NCBI RefSeq assembly: GCF_023195925.1
Contig: NZ_JALPRE010000004.1
Coordinates: forward strand, 1-55,510
From: Aquimarina acroporae
GTDB lineage: Bacteria; Bacteroidota; Bacteroidia; Flavobacteriales; Flavobacteriaceae
Direction: 5' to 3'
Length of the DNA stretch: 55,510 nucleotides
The position numbers and the translations under genes were made by a program. Position 1 is the first letter of the stretch; each line of letters begins with the position of its first letter. The notes under the pieces were generated by a model. That model saw only the letters and a program-made list of their open reading frames with translations, was not told the origin of the DNA and did not search any database. Of the stretch, positions 1 to 8,247 are shown one piece after another.

Positions 1-90
1 GCCTAAATGTTACCCTAAAAACTTAATAAAACATCACTAGAGGATAACAGCTTATCGCTACCAGAGGTTGTATGCTCTTAAGTAGTATAA

Positions 91-123
91 TAAGGCTTTG
101 AAAATCTCGCTGCTAAAGCCTTA
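91..123 (-). terminator. Hairpin downstream of the lipocalin-like gene
   Basis: A perfect 9-bp stem (TAAGGCTTT at 91-99 with AAAGCCTTA at 115-123) encloses a 15-base loop. It lies 56 bases past the stop of the minus-strand lipoprotein gene. Read on the minus strand the flank after the stem is AT-rich but has no clean U run, so this may be a weak terminator. No gene is visible in the first 178 bases. Confidence 0.35.
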
Positions 124-178
124 AGAATCATGAAATATTATAAAAAGTACAAATGCCAGTTGATGAATTACTTAGCTA

Positions 179-646
179 CTATTTTTCTGTTTTTATGTAC
201 ACTTCGATTATTTTTCGGTCAACACCAAGTTCTTTAATCTCCTCGATACCACTTTGAATCAAGGTGTCACCTTTTACTTTTACATTAAATTCAAACGTAT
301 TGCTTTCCCATTTTCTGAAATTACAATATTCCAAAACCTCGGTATATGTATCTCCTGCCAATGTATAAGATCCTCCTCCTGCAACGAATACTGCCAAGGA
401 ATCTTCTCCTTTGTTGAGGTCGTGATTAAGAAAAGCAAAATGAGAATCGTTTATGATTTTGATCATTCGCTTATTAGATAAATCTTTTTGATACGTACTA
501 TCACCTTGAATCGTAGTTGCCGAAATTAACTCCCAGGTGCCAATGATCGGGAACATGTCATTGGTTTGTTCTGTTGTTTGTTGTTTCGTTTGGTCTTTAC
601 AAGAGCTTACCAGCGCTATGGCTAGTAGTAATACAAGAATTCTCAT
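179..646 (-). CDS. Lipocalin-like small lipoprotein
   Basis: A 155-residue predicted lipoprotein. The hydrophobic leader ends in a lipobox (LVSSC), with the lipidated Cys at residue 16, so the mature protein should sit in an envelope membrane. The mature part begins with IGTWELIS, the opening strand typical of lipocalin-like or DUF4488-type beta-barrel domains, and continues as alternating short strands (FAFLNHD, GGGSYTLAGDTYTE). This layout is common in small Flavobacteriaceae proteins of unknown ligand. The ATG at 644-646 is followed directly by the leader. It lies 53 bases after the DUF2200 gene on the same strand, and no shared function is evident. The fold assignment is inference from pattern. 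Confidence 0.6.
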   Translation of the reverse strand: MRILVLLLAIALVSSCKDQTKQQTTEQTNDMFPIIGTWELISATTIQGDSTYQKDLSNKRMIKIINDSHFAFLNHDLNKGEDSLAVFVAGGGSYTLAGDTYTEVLEYCNFRKWESNTFEFNVKVKGDTLIQSGIEEIKELGVDRKIIEVYIKTEK

Positions 647-699
647 AGTGTTTTAGATTGGTTACAATGTCTACGCCTTGTTGGTGGCAGGTTTTTTAG

Positions 700-1077
700 T
701 TACTTTTTTTCTTCACGCAAAATCTTCTCCATTTTTCGACCTCTAGCCAATTCATCTATCAGCTTTTCCAATTGTCTGCTTTGTTTGTACACTTCAAATT
801 CATCCTCTATTTCTTCGATTCTATACCCGCAAACCACTCCTTTGATCATGTGAGCGTTCTTATGAATCTTAGCTTTTTGAAAGAATGTTCTATATGTTAC
901 TTTTTCTTCGATTAGGCCGTCTAGCGTCTCTTGATCGTATCCCGTAAACCATTTAATTACCTGGTCCAGTTCTTCCTTTGTTCTATCATTTTTCTCCAAT
1001 CTATTCAGATAAAGAGGATAAATAGTTCCAAAGATCATATTGGCAACTTTTTCGTTTTTTTCGGCTGTAACTTTCAT
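700..1077 (-). CDS. DUF2200 family protein
   Basis: A 125-residue cytosolic protein with no signal peptide. It matches the DUF2200 pattern over its whole length: an N-terminal block around IFGTIYPLYLNRLEKNDRT, the strongly conserved VIKWFTGYDQETL block near residues 40-52, the IKGVVCGYRIEEIED block near residues 80-93, and the C-terminal LIDELARGRKMEKIL helix. Family members are about 110-125 residues, so it is full length. No biochemical role is established for the family. The ATG at 1075-1077 is the only sensible start. The 105 bases upstream, to the next gene, hold nothing recognisable. Confidence 0.85.
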   Translation of the reverse strand: MKVTAEKNEKVANMIFGTIYPLYLNRLEKNDRTKEELDQVIKWFTGYDQETLDGLIEEKVTYRTFFQKAKIHKNAHMIKGVVCGYRIEEIEDEFEVYKQSRQLEKLIDELARGRKMEKILREEKK

Positions 1078-1182
1078 AATGATTAGTGTATTGGTTACGT
1101 CTCTTGTATGCTGTGTTTACTCCCTAAGGAAGTATATGTAATATAGAAATTGTTAGCTGTTTTTAGTATTCAAAACTCAGTC

Positions 1183-1548
1183 TCATTTTCTCCCTAAATG
1201 TTCTGTCAATAATTTCCAACTGTTATCCTCTTTTATTAATACAGAAGTTCCAATTCCTTTTCCAGAAACAGATTTTCCGTTTACAATGCCTGTCCAATAA
1301 AAGTCAAATAAGTAAACCGAAAAGCTCTCCTGTTTGCGCAACCATCTCACATTTTCGATTAAATATTCTTCATTTTTTATTTTACTAAAATTGTTTTCAA
1401 ATGCGGTTTGAACGTTACTTTTTCCAAAATGTACTGAGCCATCAGAAAATGTAACGGTTACAGATTTGGAAACCAGAGGTTCTATATTTTTCCAATTTTG
1501 TGTCGCCAAAGCATTTTCATAAGCTTTTATAAATTCTTCTGGACCCAT
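1183..1548 (-). CDS. SnoaL/DUF4440-like (NTF2 fold) protein
   Basis: A 121-residue soluble protein resembling the NTF2/SnoaL superfamily. An N-terminal helix (FIKAYENALATQNWKNIEPL) is followed by the strands VTVTFSDGSVHFGK, a helix with AFENNFSKI, and strands ending in DNSWKLLTEHLG, the usual W-K-hydrophobic finish of such domains. Proteins of this fold range from isomerases to ligand binders, so no reaction can be named. I start at the ATG of MGPEEF; extending upstream would need a TTG at 1587 and adds 13 residues that do not look like part of the domain. The 176 bases upstream contain only AT-rich sequence. Confidence 0.6.
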   Translation of the reverse strand: MGPEEFIKAYENALATQNWKNIEPLVSKSVTVTFSDGSVHFGKSNVQTAFENNFSKIKNEEYLIENVRWLRKQESFSVYLFDFYWTGIVNGKSVSGKGIGTSVLIKEDNSWKLLTEHLGRK

Positions 1549-1724
1549 TTTGTATAAATTATCGGTAACACATTTATATAGCTGCAAAAGACGACTATAT
1601 ATTTTCTATAAAAATAATAATTATCGACAAGAAGAAATCTTAAGGATGTTTTATTTAGATATATTTTGGTAATTTTTTCATTCTTTTTTCATCTTGCCCT
1701 TAAATTTAAAAAATTCAATTTCCT

Positions 1725-2603
1725 TTAAGCGTTCAAGTCCCGGTTTTTATGCCCGTTGGTGTATTCGGCTTTGACCAAAATAGTATGGTTATCTATAGTT
1801 TTAAATAGTATTTGGTCCTTTTCCTGATGAAACAGAATATTATTGGCTACCAATCGTTGTTTTACAGTATTTAAATTCCCTAAAAAATTAATGGTTTGCA
1901 GGCCGTTTTTGTCGGTAACTTCTAGAACGAAATTATCGTCTTGTTCACTGTTCCAGTAATGTTGTATTTCAATAAATAAATGACTTTGTTGATACATCCA
2001 TTCTCGGTTTTCAATAGCATCGATATCAGGATTGGGGGCTTCTAAATCCTGATCACCTAAAAAGTATAAGGTAAATCCTTTACCACGATTGACATACATG
2101 CGCACAAATAATTTCATACCTAAAATGTCTTCGTAGAGTTTAATAGTTTTTACGGGATCTTTGGTGCGTATGGTCAATAGCCCCAACGCTGTGGGTTCTT
2201 CGGTTTGCACTGGTGTGTTTTGCCGAAATGTTTTTTGAATGTATTCTACTTTATGATGTTCGGTATCTTCGGTATGAGATAAATACCCAATATCATCAAA
2301 TTGATAGGGCTCCCCAATAGGGAAATTATGCTTTTGAACATTGCGATATGCTTTTTGAATATCATCTACAAACAAACTGTATTTCCAGTAATTATGTATT
2401 GCTGCTTCTTGATATACCCTTTTCTCAAGTTGTGGCGTATATTTTAATTGAATAAAAAAATTGGTGTTTTTAAAGCCCAAATCGAAATATGTACTGTCAT
2501 CTATAGTTGCTTCTTTTAAAAGCGTATACCCCAAAACATCAATATAAAAGGGAAGTGTTTGTTTGGGGTCAAAAATTTGAAGTGTAAAGCTTTGTAATTT
2601 CAT
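1725..2603 (-). CDS. Two-domain VOC (glyoxalase/dioxygenase superfamily) protein
   Basis: A 292-residue protein made of two vicinal-oxygen-chelate modules. The first (about residues 1-125) starts MKLQSFTLQIFDPKQTLPFY and carries LGYTLL and FFIQLKY. The second (about 137-280) starts LGLLTIRTKDPVKTIKLYED with LGMKLFVR. The paired beta-alpha-beta-beta-beta layout is characteristic of glyoxalase I, bleomycin-resistance and extradiol dioxygenase proteins. The usual metal-binding His/Glu residues are not clear to me, so binding and enzymatic roles both remain possible. The ATG at 2601-2603 is chosen because the longer frame adds 18 residues unlike the family. The stop of the upstream lipoprotein gene lies 60 bases away on the same strand. 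Confidence 0.7.
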   Translation of the reverse strand: MKLQSFTLQIFDPKQTLPFYIDVLGYTLLKEATIDDSTYFDLGFKNTNFFIQLKYTPQLEKRVYQEAAIHNYWKYSLFVDDIQKAYRNVQKHNFPIGEPYQFDDIGYLSHTEDTEHHKVEYIQKTFRQNTPVQTEEPTALGLLTIRTKDPVKTIKLYEDILGMKLFVRMYVNRGKGFTLYFLGDQDLEAPNPDIDAIENREWMYQQSHLFIEIQHYWNSEQDDNFVLEVTDKNGLQTINFLGNLNTVKQRLVANNILFHQEKDQILFKTIDNHTILVKAEYTNGHKNRDLNA

Positions 2604-2663
2604 AGTGAGAAGATAGAAAAAATTGAGGCATGTTCTATATGATTCGAACAGCCTCAATTTTTA

Positions 2664-3551
2664 TTAATATTGTTGTAATACTTCGAACTCATCATAGGTT
2701 AATACCCATTTACCCTCTTTTTTCTCCCATTTTTCCTGGTAAATTTTACCTTCTCCAATATTCATGCTCCATAGTGATGTTAATACGGCTGAATGATCTG
2801 TGATCACTTTAAAAGTCGGGTTATGGTACGTTAGATTAGTCGCACCATCTTCAATCATTTTTGCCCAAAAACTTTTAATGTCTTTTTTTCCTTCAACGGT
2901 TGGAAAAGGTACAGGATGCATACTGGCATTTTCAGAATAACCATCTCCACAAATTTCACTCTTCCCTGTATTAAAACCATCTGTCCACAGCATAGAAGCC
3001 TTAATCATTTCTTCTAGCGCAACATGGCTGCCTATTGGATTGGTAGGATTGTCTTTTGGGGTTTTAAACTGTTCTAAAACGTGAAAATTATCATAGGTTA
3101 ATACCCAGGTTCCAGATTTCTTTTCCCATTTTTCCTGATAAATTATACCTTGTCCTACGTTTATGCTCCAATTGGCAGAAAGGAATGCTGTAGTCTCGTT
3201 AGCAACTTCTACACTTACATTGGTATATATTAAATTGGTAGCCCCTGAAGTTATAAATGGCATCCAGAACTCAGAGATTTCTTTTATTCCTTTTTTAACG
3301 CCAAACGGCATGGCGCTCATAACGGCATTAACATCATAACCTTGTATGCAGGCTTCGGTATTACCTTGGTTAAATTCGGCAATCCATTTTTTACTGGCTT
3401 CTAATACTTCTAATGCTACTTTATGATGTGCTGTTGGTGAATGTGTAGTATAAGATTGGAGGGGTTCTTTTTTCATTTTATCTTGTCCTGTACAAGACGT
3501 AAATGCTATAACTAAAATTATTACTGTTAATAGTGTTTGTGTACGTTTCAT
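2664..3551 (-). CDS. Lipoprotein with two tandem NTF2/SnoaL-like domains
   Basis: A 295-residue lipoprotein. The leader ends at a lipobox (AFTSC), with the Cys near residue 20. It contains two homologous NTF2-like domains (about residues 42-165 and 175-295). Both run from a helix with EASKKWI or KASMLWT, through MPF-GVK or PVPFPTVEGK and GATNL-Y, to a nearly identical ending: IYQEKWEKK, then WVLTYD. The similarity is high enough to suggest a fairly recent internal duplication. The fold is known from isomerases, ketosteroid-like binders and many uncharacterised DUF4440 proteins; the ligand is unknown. It is followed by the VOC gene and preceded, 76 bases away, by a Crp/Fnr regulator on the same strand that could control both. 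Confidence 0.75.
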   Translation of the reverse strand: MKRTQTLLTVIILVIAFTSCTGQDKMKKEPLQSYTTHSPTAHHKVALEVLEASKKWIAEFNQGNTEACIQGYDVNAVMSAMPFGVKKGIKEISEFWMPFITSGATNLIYTNVSVEVANETTAFLSANWSINVGQGIIYQEKWEKKSGTWVLTYDNFHVLEQFKTPKDNPTNPIGSHVALEEMIKASMLWTDGFNTGKSEICGDGYSENASMHPVPFPTVEGKKDIKSFWAKMIEDGATNLTYHNPTFKVITDHSAVLTSLWSMNIGEGKIYQEKWEKKEGKWVLTYDEFEVLQQY

Positions 3552-3627
3552 TGTTATTGTATTTTATTTTCAATACAAAGTAACGCTACGCAATAAAGGT
3601 ATACCTGTGACTTTTGTTACAAGCCTA

Positions 3628-4251
3628 TTATTTTTTTTCTAGGAGTATGATTTCTCTTTGTCCTAATATTAGTCTGTTACTCTTTTCAAGATTTTTTAAC
3701 AATCTGGAAATTACCTCTCTGGTGGTGCCTAATTCTCGGGCTAGTTCCTGATGTGATTTTTTAACAATACCATTGGAGGCTTTTGAGGTTAGATAATCAA
3801 ACAAACGGTCTTTAAGTGGTTGAAAAGCTAAGGTCGAATATTGATTAATAAGGTGATTATAACTTTCTCTGAAGGTATTAGTAGTAAAAGTATTCCAAGA
3901 TTTGTATTTAAAATTCCAATCTCTAACAAATCGCACAGGAATGTTTAGAATACTACAATTTTCTTCAACAATAGCATTTACGGTGCTTTTACAATCTTCA
4001 AAACAAGCAGAAAGTGACAACGTACAGGTTTCCATAGCGTTTAAATAGTAGATTAGAATTTCTCTATCTTCATTAGCCTGGTATACTCGTACTTTTCCGT
4101 CTAATACAATTTTTAGAACCTTAATGTACTCATTGTTTTTAATGATGAAGTCACCTTTTTCATGCCTGGAAATGTTAGAATGCTCAAGAAGAGCTTCTTT
4201 AAGTTCCTGTTCCAGAATTGGCAGCTTATTTATAAACTCGATTGTTGTCAT
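3628..4251 (-). CDS. Crp/Fnr family transcriptional regulator, cysteine-rich sensor domain
   Basis: A 207-residue regulator with an N-terminal cyclic-nucleotide-binding fold (about residues 15-120, with GDFIIKNNEYIKVLKIVLDG) and a C-terminal Crp-type winged helix (about 140-205, recognition region HQELARELGTTREVISRLL). Cysteines sit at about 76, 83, 87 and 99, concentrated in METCTLSLSACFEDCK. The E-T/S-C-x-L-S-x-S layout resembles a Bacteroidota Crp/Fnr subgroup. A metal cluster, heme or thiol switch is conceivable but unproven. The classical cAMP-binding residues are not evident. Its likely targets are its own promoter and the lipoprotein and VOC genes immediately downstream. Confidence 0.85.
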   Translation of the reverse strand: MTTIEFINKLPILEQELKEALLEHSNISRHEKGDFIIKNNEYIKVLKIVLDGKVRVYQANEDREILIYYLNAMETCTLSLSACFEDCKSTVNAIVEENCSILNIPVRFVRDWNFKYKSWNTFTTNTFRESYNHLINQYSTLAFQPLKDRLFDYLTSKASNGIVKKSHQELARELGTTREVISRLLKNLEKSNRLILGQREIILLEKK

Positions 4252-4355
4252 TTATAATTAATCAAATTTTATGTTTGGCGACTTTACAAATACACATATA
4301 CCTTTTGATTAAGCCTAAAGCCATATGTTTTCTTATGCTTTGTCAGGCAACGTTT

Positions 4356-4928
4356 TTAATTCCACACGGGACAAGTGGTCCAAGGATATGGGCATTGATA
4401 TTTTCTTTCAATCCATCCAGTATATAACTTTCCATTTTTTTTGAATTTCACTTTTGCCCAAGTTCCATTTACCTCAGTCAATTCAGTTGATAAATATTCA
4501 ATAGCAGTAAATATAATATTTGAATTTTTATCTGTGTTTTCATAGAAGTTAATTTTAACTCCTGATTCTTTTGTGAAATGGGGAAGTGAAATTTTCATGT
4601 TTTCAGATGATATCCATTTGCCTTTATATTTTCCAATATCATTGTTCAATTCATTTCCTTCGCAAGCAGGTAAAACAATTACATTTTCTATTTTCAACCA
4701 GCCATTATTTGATTCAGATATTGCAAATTTATACCAGCAAAGAGATTCTGTCAAAACTGTCAATTCTGTAATAATTTTTCCACTGGGGCTTTCATATATC
4801 GATATCGGTTTAGTTTCTTTATCTGAATAATAACATTCGACATAATCTTTGAAAAATATTTGAGTTCTTTTTTGAGCTATACTATGCAAAGAGTTAACAG
4901 TTATTACTATCAAAAGGAATTTTCTCAT
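4356..4928 (-). CDS. Secreted SH3-like protein
   Basis: A 190-residue secreted protein. The leader MRKFLLIVITVNSLHSIAQ fits signal peptidase I. The rest looks like two bacterial SH3-type segments: one around residues 38-90 (ISIYESPSGKIITEL, then SNNGWLKIENVIVLPAC), another around 110-180 (VKINFYENTDKNSNIIF, then NGTWAKVKFKKNGKLYTGWIE). It ends in a cysteine-bearing tail, CPYPWTTCPVWN, that could form a disulfide. SH3b repeats usually bind peptidoglycan or protein partners. I start at the ATG at 4926-4928, which gives a proper signal peptide; the ATG seven codons upstream spoils it. The SH3 assignment is pattern-based. Confidence 0.5.
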   Translation of the reverse strand: MRKFLLIVITVNSLHSIAQKRTQIFFKDYVECYYSDKETKPISIYESPSGKIITELTVLTESLCWYKFAISESNNGWLKIENVIVLPACEGNELNNDIGKYKGKWISSENMKISLPHFTKESGVKINFYENTDKNSNIIFTAIEYLSTELTEVNGTWAKVKFKKNGKLYTGWIERKYQCPYPWTTCPVWN

Positions 4929-5081
4929 ACGTTGTCCTGCGTTTAACATCTATACCTTCTCAAAATGGTTTTGAATTTCTGTAAAACATTTCTTTTTGGT
5001 GGTAATACTGAGATATGATGTAGAGATTATTACATGTGTCTCATTGGAGTTGCAAAATGCGACTTCACATTTTGTACACGT

Positions 5082-5672
5082 TTATCTTTCTCCATTATAC
5101 CCATCCCATCTTTCAGGAGATATTAATTTTATACCCTCCATTTCTGTCAGTTTAAATGCCTCCTTAAACAATTCATCTACCAAAATTATTCTAGTAAAAT
5201 ACTTTGCTCTGAAAATCTTGTCAGAGGTATGCATATTTTCCATAAGCACGAGTTGATCGATACTCCAAATCATGATATTTCCTTCGTCTTGATCCATATC
5301 CATTATGGAGAGGTTCTTGTCGATACAATCTAAAACCCCAACAATATTAGCGACAAAATATCCTTCTTTGACTGGTTCGTCCACATTTTCAATAATAGTA
5401 GCCGGAAAATATTGAATATTATCTATGCCCATGTCTTCTAAAAAGGTTTTAAAACGTTTAGAGACTACCGAACATCCTGTATCACTAACTGCATAATCTG
5501 GAAAATACCCCTTAGGTAAGCTTTCACAAAAGAATTCTAAATTAGACAAATTATAGTCATCTTGAGAAATCGATACACCATTTTCCCAAATCATTTCATT
5601 ACAAGAGGAGTTAACAGAAGCCGTTAAAGAAGGAGATATTTCCTGATCGGGTAACAATAATGTTTTTTTCAT
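5082..5672 (-). CDS. DUF1629/Imm11-like (MXAN_0049-type) predicted immunity protein
   Basis: A 196-residue cytosolic protein without signal or membrane segment. From about residue 65 it matches what I know of the DUF1629/Imm11 pattern: VSKRFKTFLEDMGIDNIQYFPATI, then GYFVANIVGVLDCIDKNLS, then DKIFRAKYFTRIILVDELFK and a final GIKLISPE. Related proteins are predicted immunity partners of polymorphic toxins, often encoded beside a secreted toxin; their fold is mostly beta. No toxin gene is visible on either side. The flanking genes encode small secreted proteins. The family call is from recalled motifs, so medium confidence; the immunity role is inference. Confidence 0.55.
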   Translation of the reverse strand: MKKTLLLPDQEISPSLTASVNSSCNEMIWENGVSISQDDYNLSNLEFFCESLPKGYFPDYAVSDTGCSVVSKRFKTFLEDMGIDNIQYFPATIIENVDEPVKEGYFVANIVGVLDCIDKNLSIMDMDQDEGNIMIWSIDQLVLMENMHTSDKIFRAKYFTRIILVDELFKEAFKLTEMEGIKLISPERWDGYNGER

Positions 5673-5724
5673 TTTGCAACTAACCTTATTCTATATTTAC
5701 GCTTTTTGTTTTATTGTTTGAGCC

Positions 5725-6111
5725 TTAGTTTTGTATTTTGGTAATTGTTATTCCAGCATTTCCACACCTTTTGGAAGAACCAATGGTGGTATATGTATTA
5801 CCATTACATTCGGTAATAACCATTTTCATTTCATCTCCTTCCTTTAAACAACCTGGTAAATTGATAGATTTTACAAAAGTTATAATGTATTCTCTATTAT
5901 TTATCCATCGAACTTTACTAATAGCTTTTGATTTCCCTTCATTTAGTAATTCTATTTGTTCATTTTCGGTTCTAATAACAGTTACTTTAATTCCGGACGT
6001 TACATACTCAAAAGTTCCAGTTCTGATATTCTTAAGACATTCTTCACTTTGAGCATAGGTAAAGTTATATGAGATTAGAAAGAAAAGAGAAAGGGTTACT
6101 ATTGTTTTCAT
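5725..6111 (-). CDS. Small secreted protein of unknown function
   Basis: A 128-residue protein with a clear signal peptide ending at TYAQS. The mature part of about 107 residues is mostly beta by appearance and holds four cysteines (near residues 25, 83, 96 and 115), enough for two disulfides. I do not recognise the family. Segments such as GTFEYVTSGIKVTVIRTENEQ and SKVRWINNREYIITF look like consecutive strands of a small barrel. It lies 52 bases upstream of the DUF1629-like gene on the same strand, so the two may be co-transcribed. A TACATTTG box 27 bases before its ATG is a candidate promoter. Confidence 0.55.
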   Translation of the reverse strand: MKTIVTLSLFFLISYNFTYAQSEECLKNIRTGTFEYVTSGIKVTVIRTENEQIELLNEGKSKAISKVRWINNREYIITFVKSINLPGCLKEGDEMKMVITECNGNTYTTIGSSKRCGNAGITITKIQN

Positions 6112-6137
6112 AAGGGTTTATTTGAAATTACTGCCAT

Positions 6138-6145
6138 CAAATGTA
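6138..6145 (-). promoter_or_regulatory. Candidate -7 box (TACATTTG) for the 5725-6111 gene
   Basis: Read on the minus strand, TACATTTG fits the Bacteroidota TAnnTTTG -7 element and would give a leader of about 23 bases. No convincing -33 TTG is seen at the usual distance, so support is limited. Confidence 0.3.
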
Positions 6146-6265
6146 TATAGTTATAAAAAGTAATCATATATTTTTTAATAAAAATAGCAATATTAATGGA
6201 GAGGAAATGTCCGTGTATTTTATTTAGATATACTTTAACCTACTCAAGCAATATCAAATAAAATT

Positions 6266-6288
6266 CCCCACTCGATATAGGAGCGGGG
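6266..6288 (-). terminator. Intrinsic terminator after the PhoX gene
   Basis: CCCCACTC (6266-6273) pairs with GAGCGGGG (6281-6288) across a 7-base loop; the one mismatch becomes a G-U pair in the minus-strand transcript. On that strand the stem is followed by AATTTTATTT. It lies 33 bases past the PhoX stop codon. Confidence 0.75.
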
Positions 6289-6321
6289 GGATGTATTGTA
6301 AAATGTAGTAGTTATGCTTTA

Positions 6322-8010
6322 TCAGGAATTTTGAGACTCCTGTATTTGACTAAGTTTATTCATTTTTTCTATTAAATCACCAGTAATAGCCACCACGGCG
6401 GGTTTAGGAATATTGTCCTTGTCAAAAGGCCATTTACTGGTTGGATTGTTCACATCGGTGGTTTGTTCTCCGGGATGTTGCACACTTAAAAATAATGTTT
6501 TTCCATCTGGTGAAAACCATGGTCCGGTAAGTTCGGCATCGCGTGGTGCAGATGCTACTCGAATTACTTTACCAGCATCTTTACCATATCTTGGGATCAC
6601 AAACAAGCTATTGTTTTTAAATGGCATATAGGGTTTATCTTCTTTGTTCATACTACTACCAGACATATCTGAAGTCATCCAAAGATTTCCCGATTGGTCA
6701 AATGCTAGATTATCTGGGCATGAGAAACCGTTTTCTTCTCCACCTGCGATATAGGTAGAGGCTTTAAAATCAAGAGCGTCAAAAGCTGCATTGTTCTCTT
6801 CAATTTTTAAAATTGAGCCGTGAAAATCATCTTTACTTTTGTTGTTGGTTAATGTCACAAATATATTTCCGGTAATAGGATCAATTTCGATATCCTCGGG
6901 GCGGTTTAATTCGGTAGCACCTAATAATTTTGCTGCTTCTCTGGCTCTAATGAGCACTTCGGTTTGATCTTTAAATTTGCTTTTTAAAATGGGTTGATTT
7001 TCCCAATCTAAAGCAAGCCATTTTCCGTTAATAGTATCAGCTACATAAAGTGTGCCTTCTTTTAGAGAACCAGGTTTAGAAGATATAAATTTGTATAGGT
7101 GTTCGTTGTTTTTATCATCTCCAGTATATGCAACCACTCTTTTATCTTCTAGTTCATATACAGTGCAACATTCATGGGCAAATCGACCCAAGGCAATATG
7201 TTTTTGAGCGCTTCCGTCTTTTGGGTTTATCTCTACTACCCATCCATAATGCTCTGGGGGGTATTCATAAAACTTTTCCCAACCGTACCAACTGGGTCTA
7301 TGAGTAGCTACATTTTGCTCATCATACTCTGTTTCTCCAAAGCAACCATCATAGTTTTCTTCGCAAGTGAGAAAGGTTTGCCATGGGGTAATCCCGCCAG
7401 AACAATTGCTAAGTGTACCCATAACGGTAGTTTTTCCTTTTATAGGGGAGTCCCAATTTAATTGAATAGGGGTTTGTGCCGTGATTCGTCTATTATAAGG
7501 ATCGTTTTCTACAATCTTCCATTTTCCGTTTTCTTCTTTAATTCTTATAATACTGCCCCCAACATTATACATTTCCTTATCTATTTGTTCAATAGTTCGA
7601 TGTTCTTCAGGTTTTTCAAAGTCATGGAAATTGAAATTGGACACAAAAAGCGGATTTACATATTCATGATTCACCCATAACAATCCGTCTTTTGGATTAT
7701 TTTCGTCAAAAGGAATAAAGCAGGTAAAATCATTATTAAATCCAAAGTGATCTTTATTACTAATTTTATCTCCCCATTTAATAATGGTATGATAATCTAG
7801 ACCTTTTGCGAGTAGTAAATCGTCTTGGTCTGATGCTGCTATACCTTCTAGAATGGTTTCTTTTAGCAGCTCAAGAGTTTCTTTTGGTTCATCTTTTATA
7901 TTTACGGTATTGCTGTTATTACCGCAGCTAATTAAAAAAGGAGGTGTTATCATGGTCCCTAAACCGGCTTTACCAATAAAGGATATAAATTTTCGTCTGT
8001 TATATTCCAT
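6322..8010 (-). CDS. PhoX-type phosphatase (DUF839), Tat-exported
   Basis: A 562-residue protein of the PhoX/DUF839 family, metal-dependent phosphatases that use iron and calcium and release phosphate from organic esters outside the cytoplasm. The N-terminus has a twin-arginine motif (NRRKF) and a short hydrophobic stretch ending LISCG, so it may be both Tat-exported and lipidated. Family marks include GGITPWQTFLTCEENYDGCF, GRFAHECC, GEENGFSCPDNLAFD and the C-terminal GPWFSPDGKTLFLSVQHPGE, with metal-ligand type acidic and cysteine residues present. A hairpin terminator follows directly. The 237 bases upstream separate it from the GTPase gene and show no clear promoter. Substrate and regulation by phosphate are not shown by the sequence. 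Confidence 0.85.
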   Translation of the reverse strand: MEYNRRKFISFIGKAGLGTMITPPFLISCGNNSNTVNIKDEPKETLELLKETILEGIAASDQDDLLLAKGLDYHTIIKWGDKISNKDHFGFNNDFTCFIPFDENNPKDGLLWVNHEYVNPLFVSNFNFHDFEKPEEHRTIEQIDKEMYNVGGSIIRIKEENGKWKIVENDPYNRRITAQTPIQLNWDSPIKGKTTVMGTLSNCSGGITPWQTFLTCEENYDGCFGETEYDEQNVATHRPSWYGWEKFYEYPPEHYGWVVEINPKDGSAQKHIALGRFAHECCTVYELEDKRVVAYTGDDKNNEHLYKFISSKPGSLKEGTLYVADTINGKWLALDWENQPILKSKFKDQTEVLIRAREAAKLLGATELNRPEDIEIDPITGNIFVTLTNNKSKDDFHGSILKIEENNAAFDALDFKASTYIAGGEENGFSCPDNLAFDQSGNLWMTSDMSGSSMNKEDKPYMPFKNNSLFVIPRYGKDAGKVIRVASAPRDAELTGPWFSPDGKTLFLSVQHPGEQTTDVNNPTSKWPFDKDNIPKPAVVAITGDLIEKMNKLSQIQESQNS

Positions 8011-8247
8011 ATTATTTTTGAATAAATGCTAATAGGTACATAAAATACCTTCAACTAGATGTTTTGGTTGTTGATCAAAGTTTTGAGTTAGGCATTACTG
8101 AACGGTGAAACAAGATACAGCATTAAGGGTACATTTATTTTACCTTTTGTTTAAGTAATATGAAAGTTACCGTCATCTATTTGTTCTTGATGAATTATCA
8201 ACTTCGATATAATTCAGAATGATCTAAAGGGCTGTAAAGTTAAGAAC

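Noticed and set aside
1649..6232. A 15-base repeat, TTTTATTTAGATATA, at 1649-1663 and 6218-6232
   Set aside because: Both copies are in AT-rich gaps and no further copy or symmetry was seen, so chance is likely.
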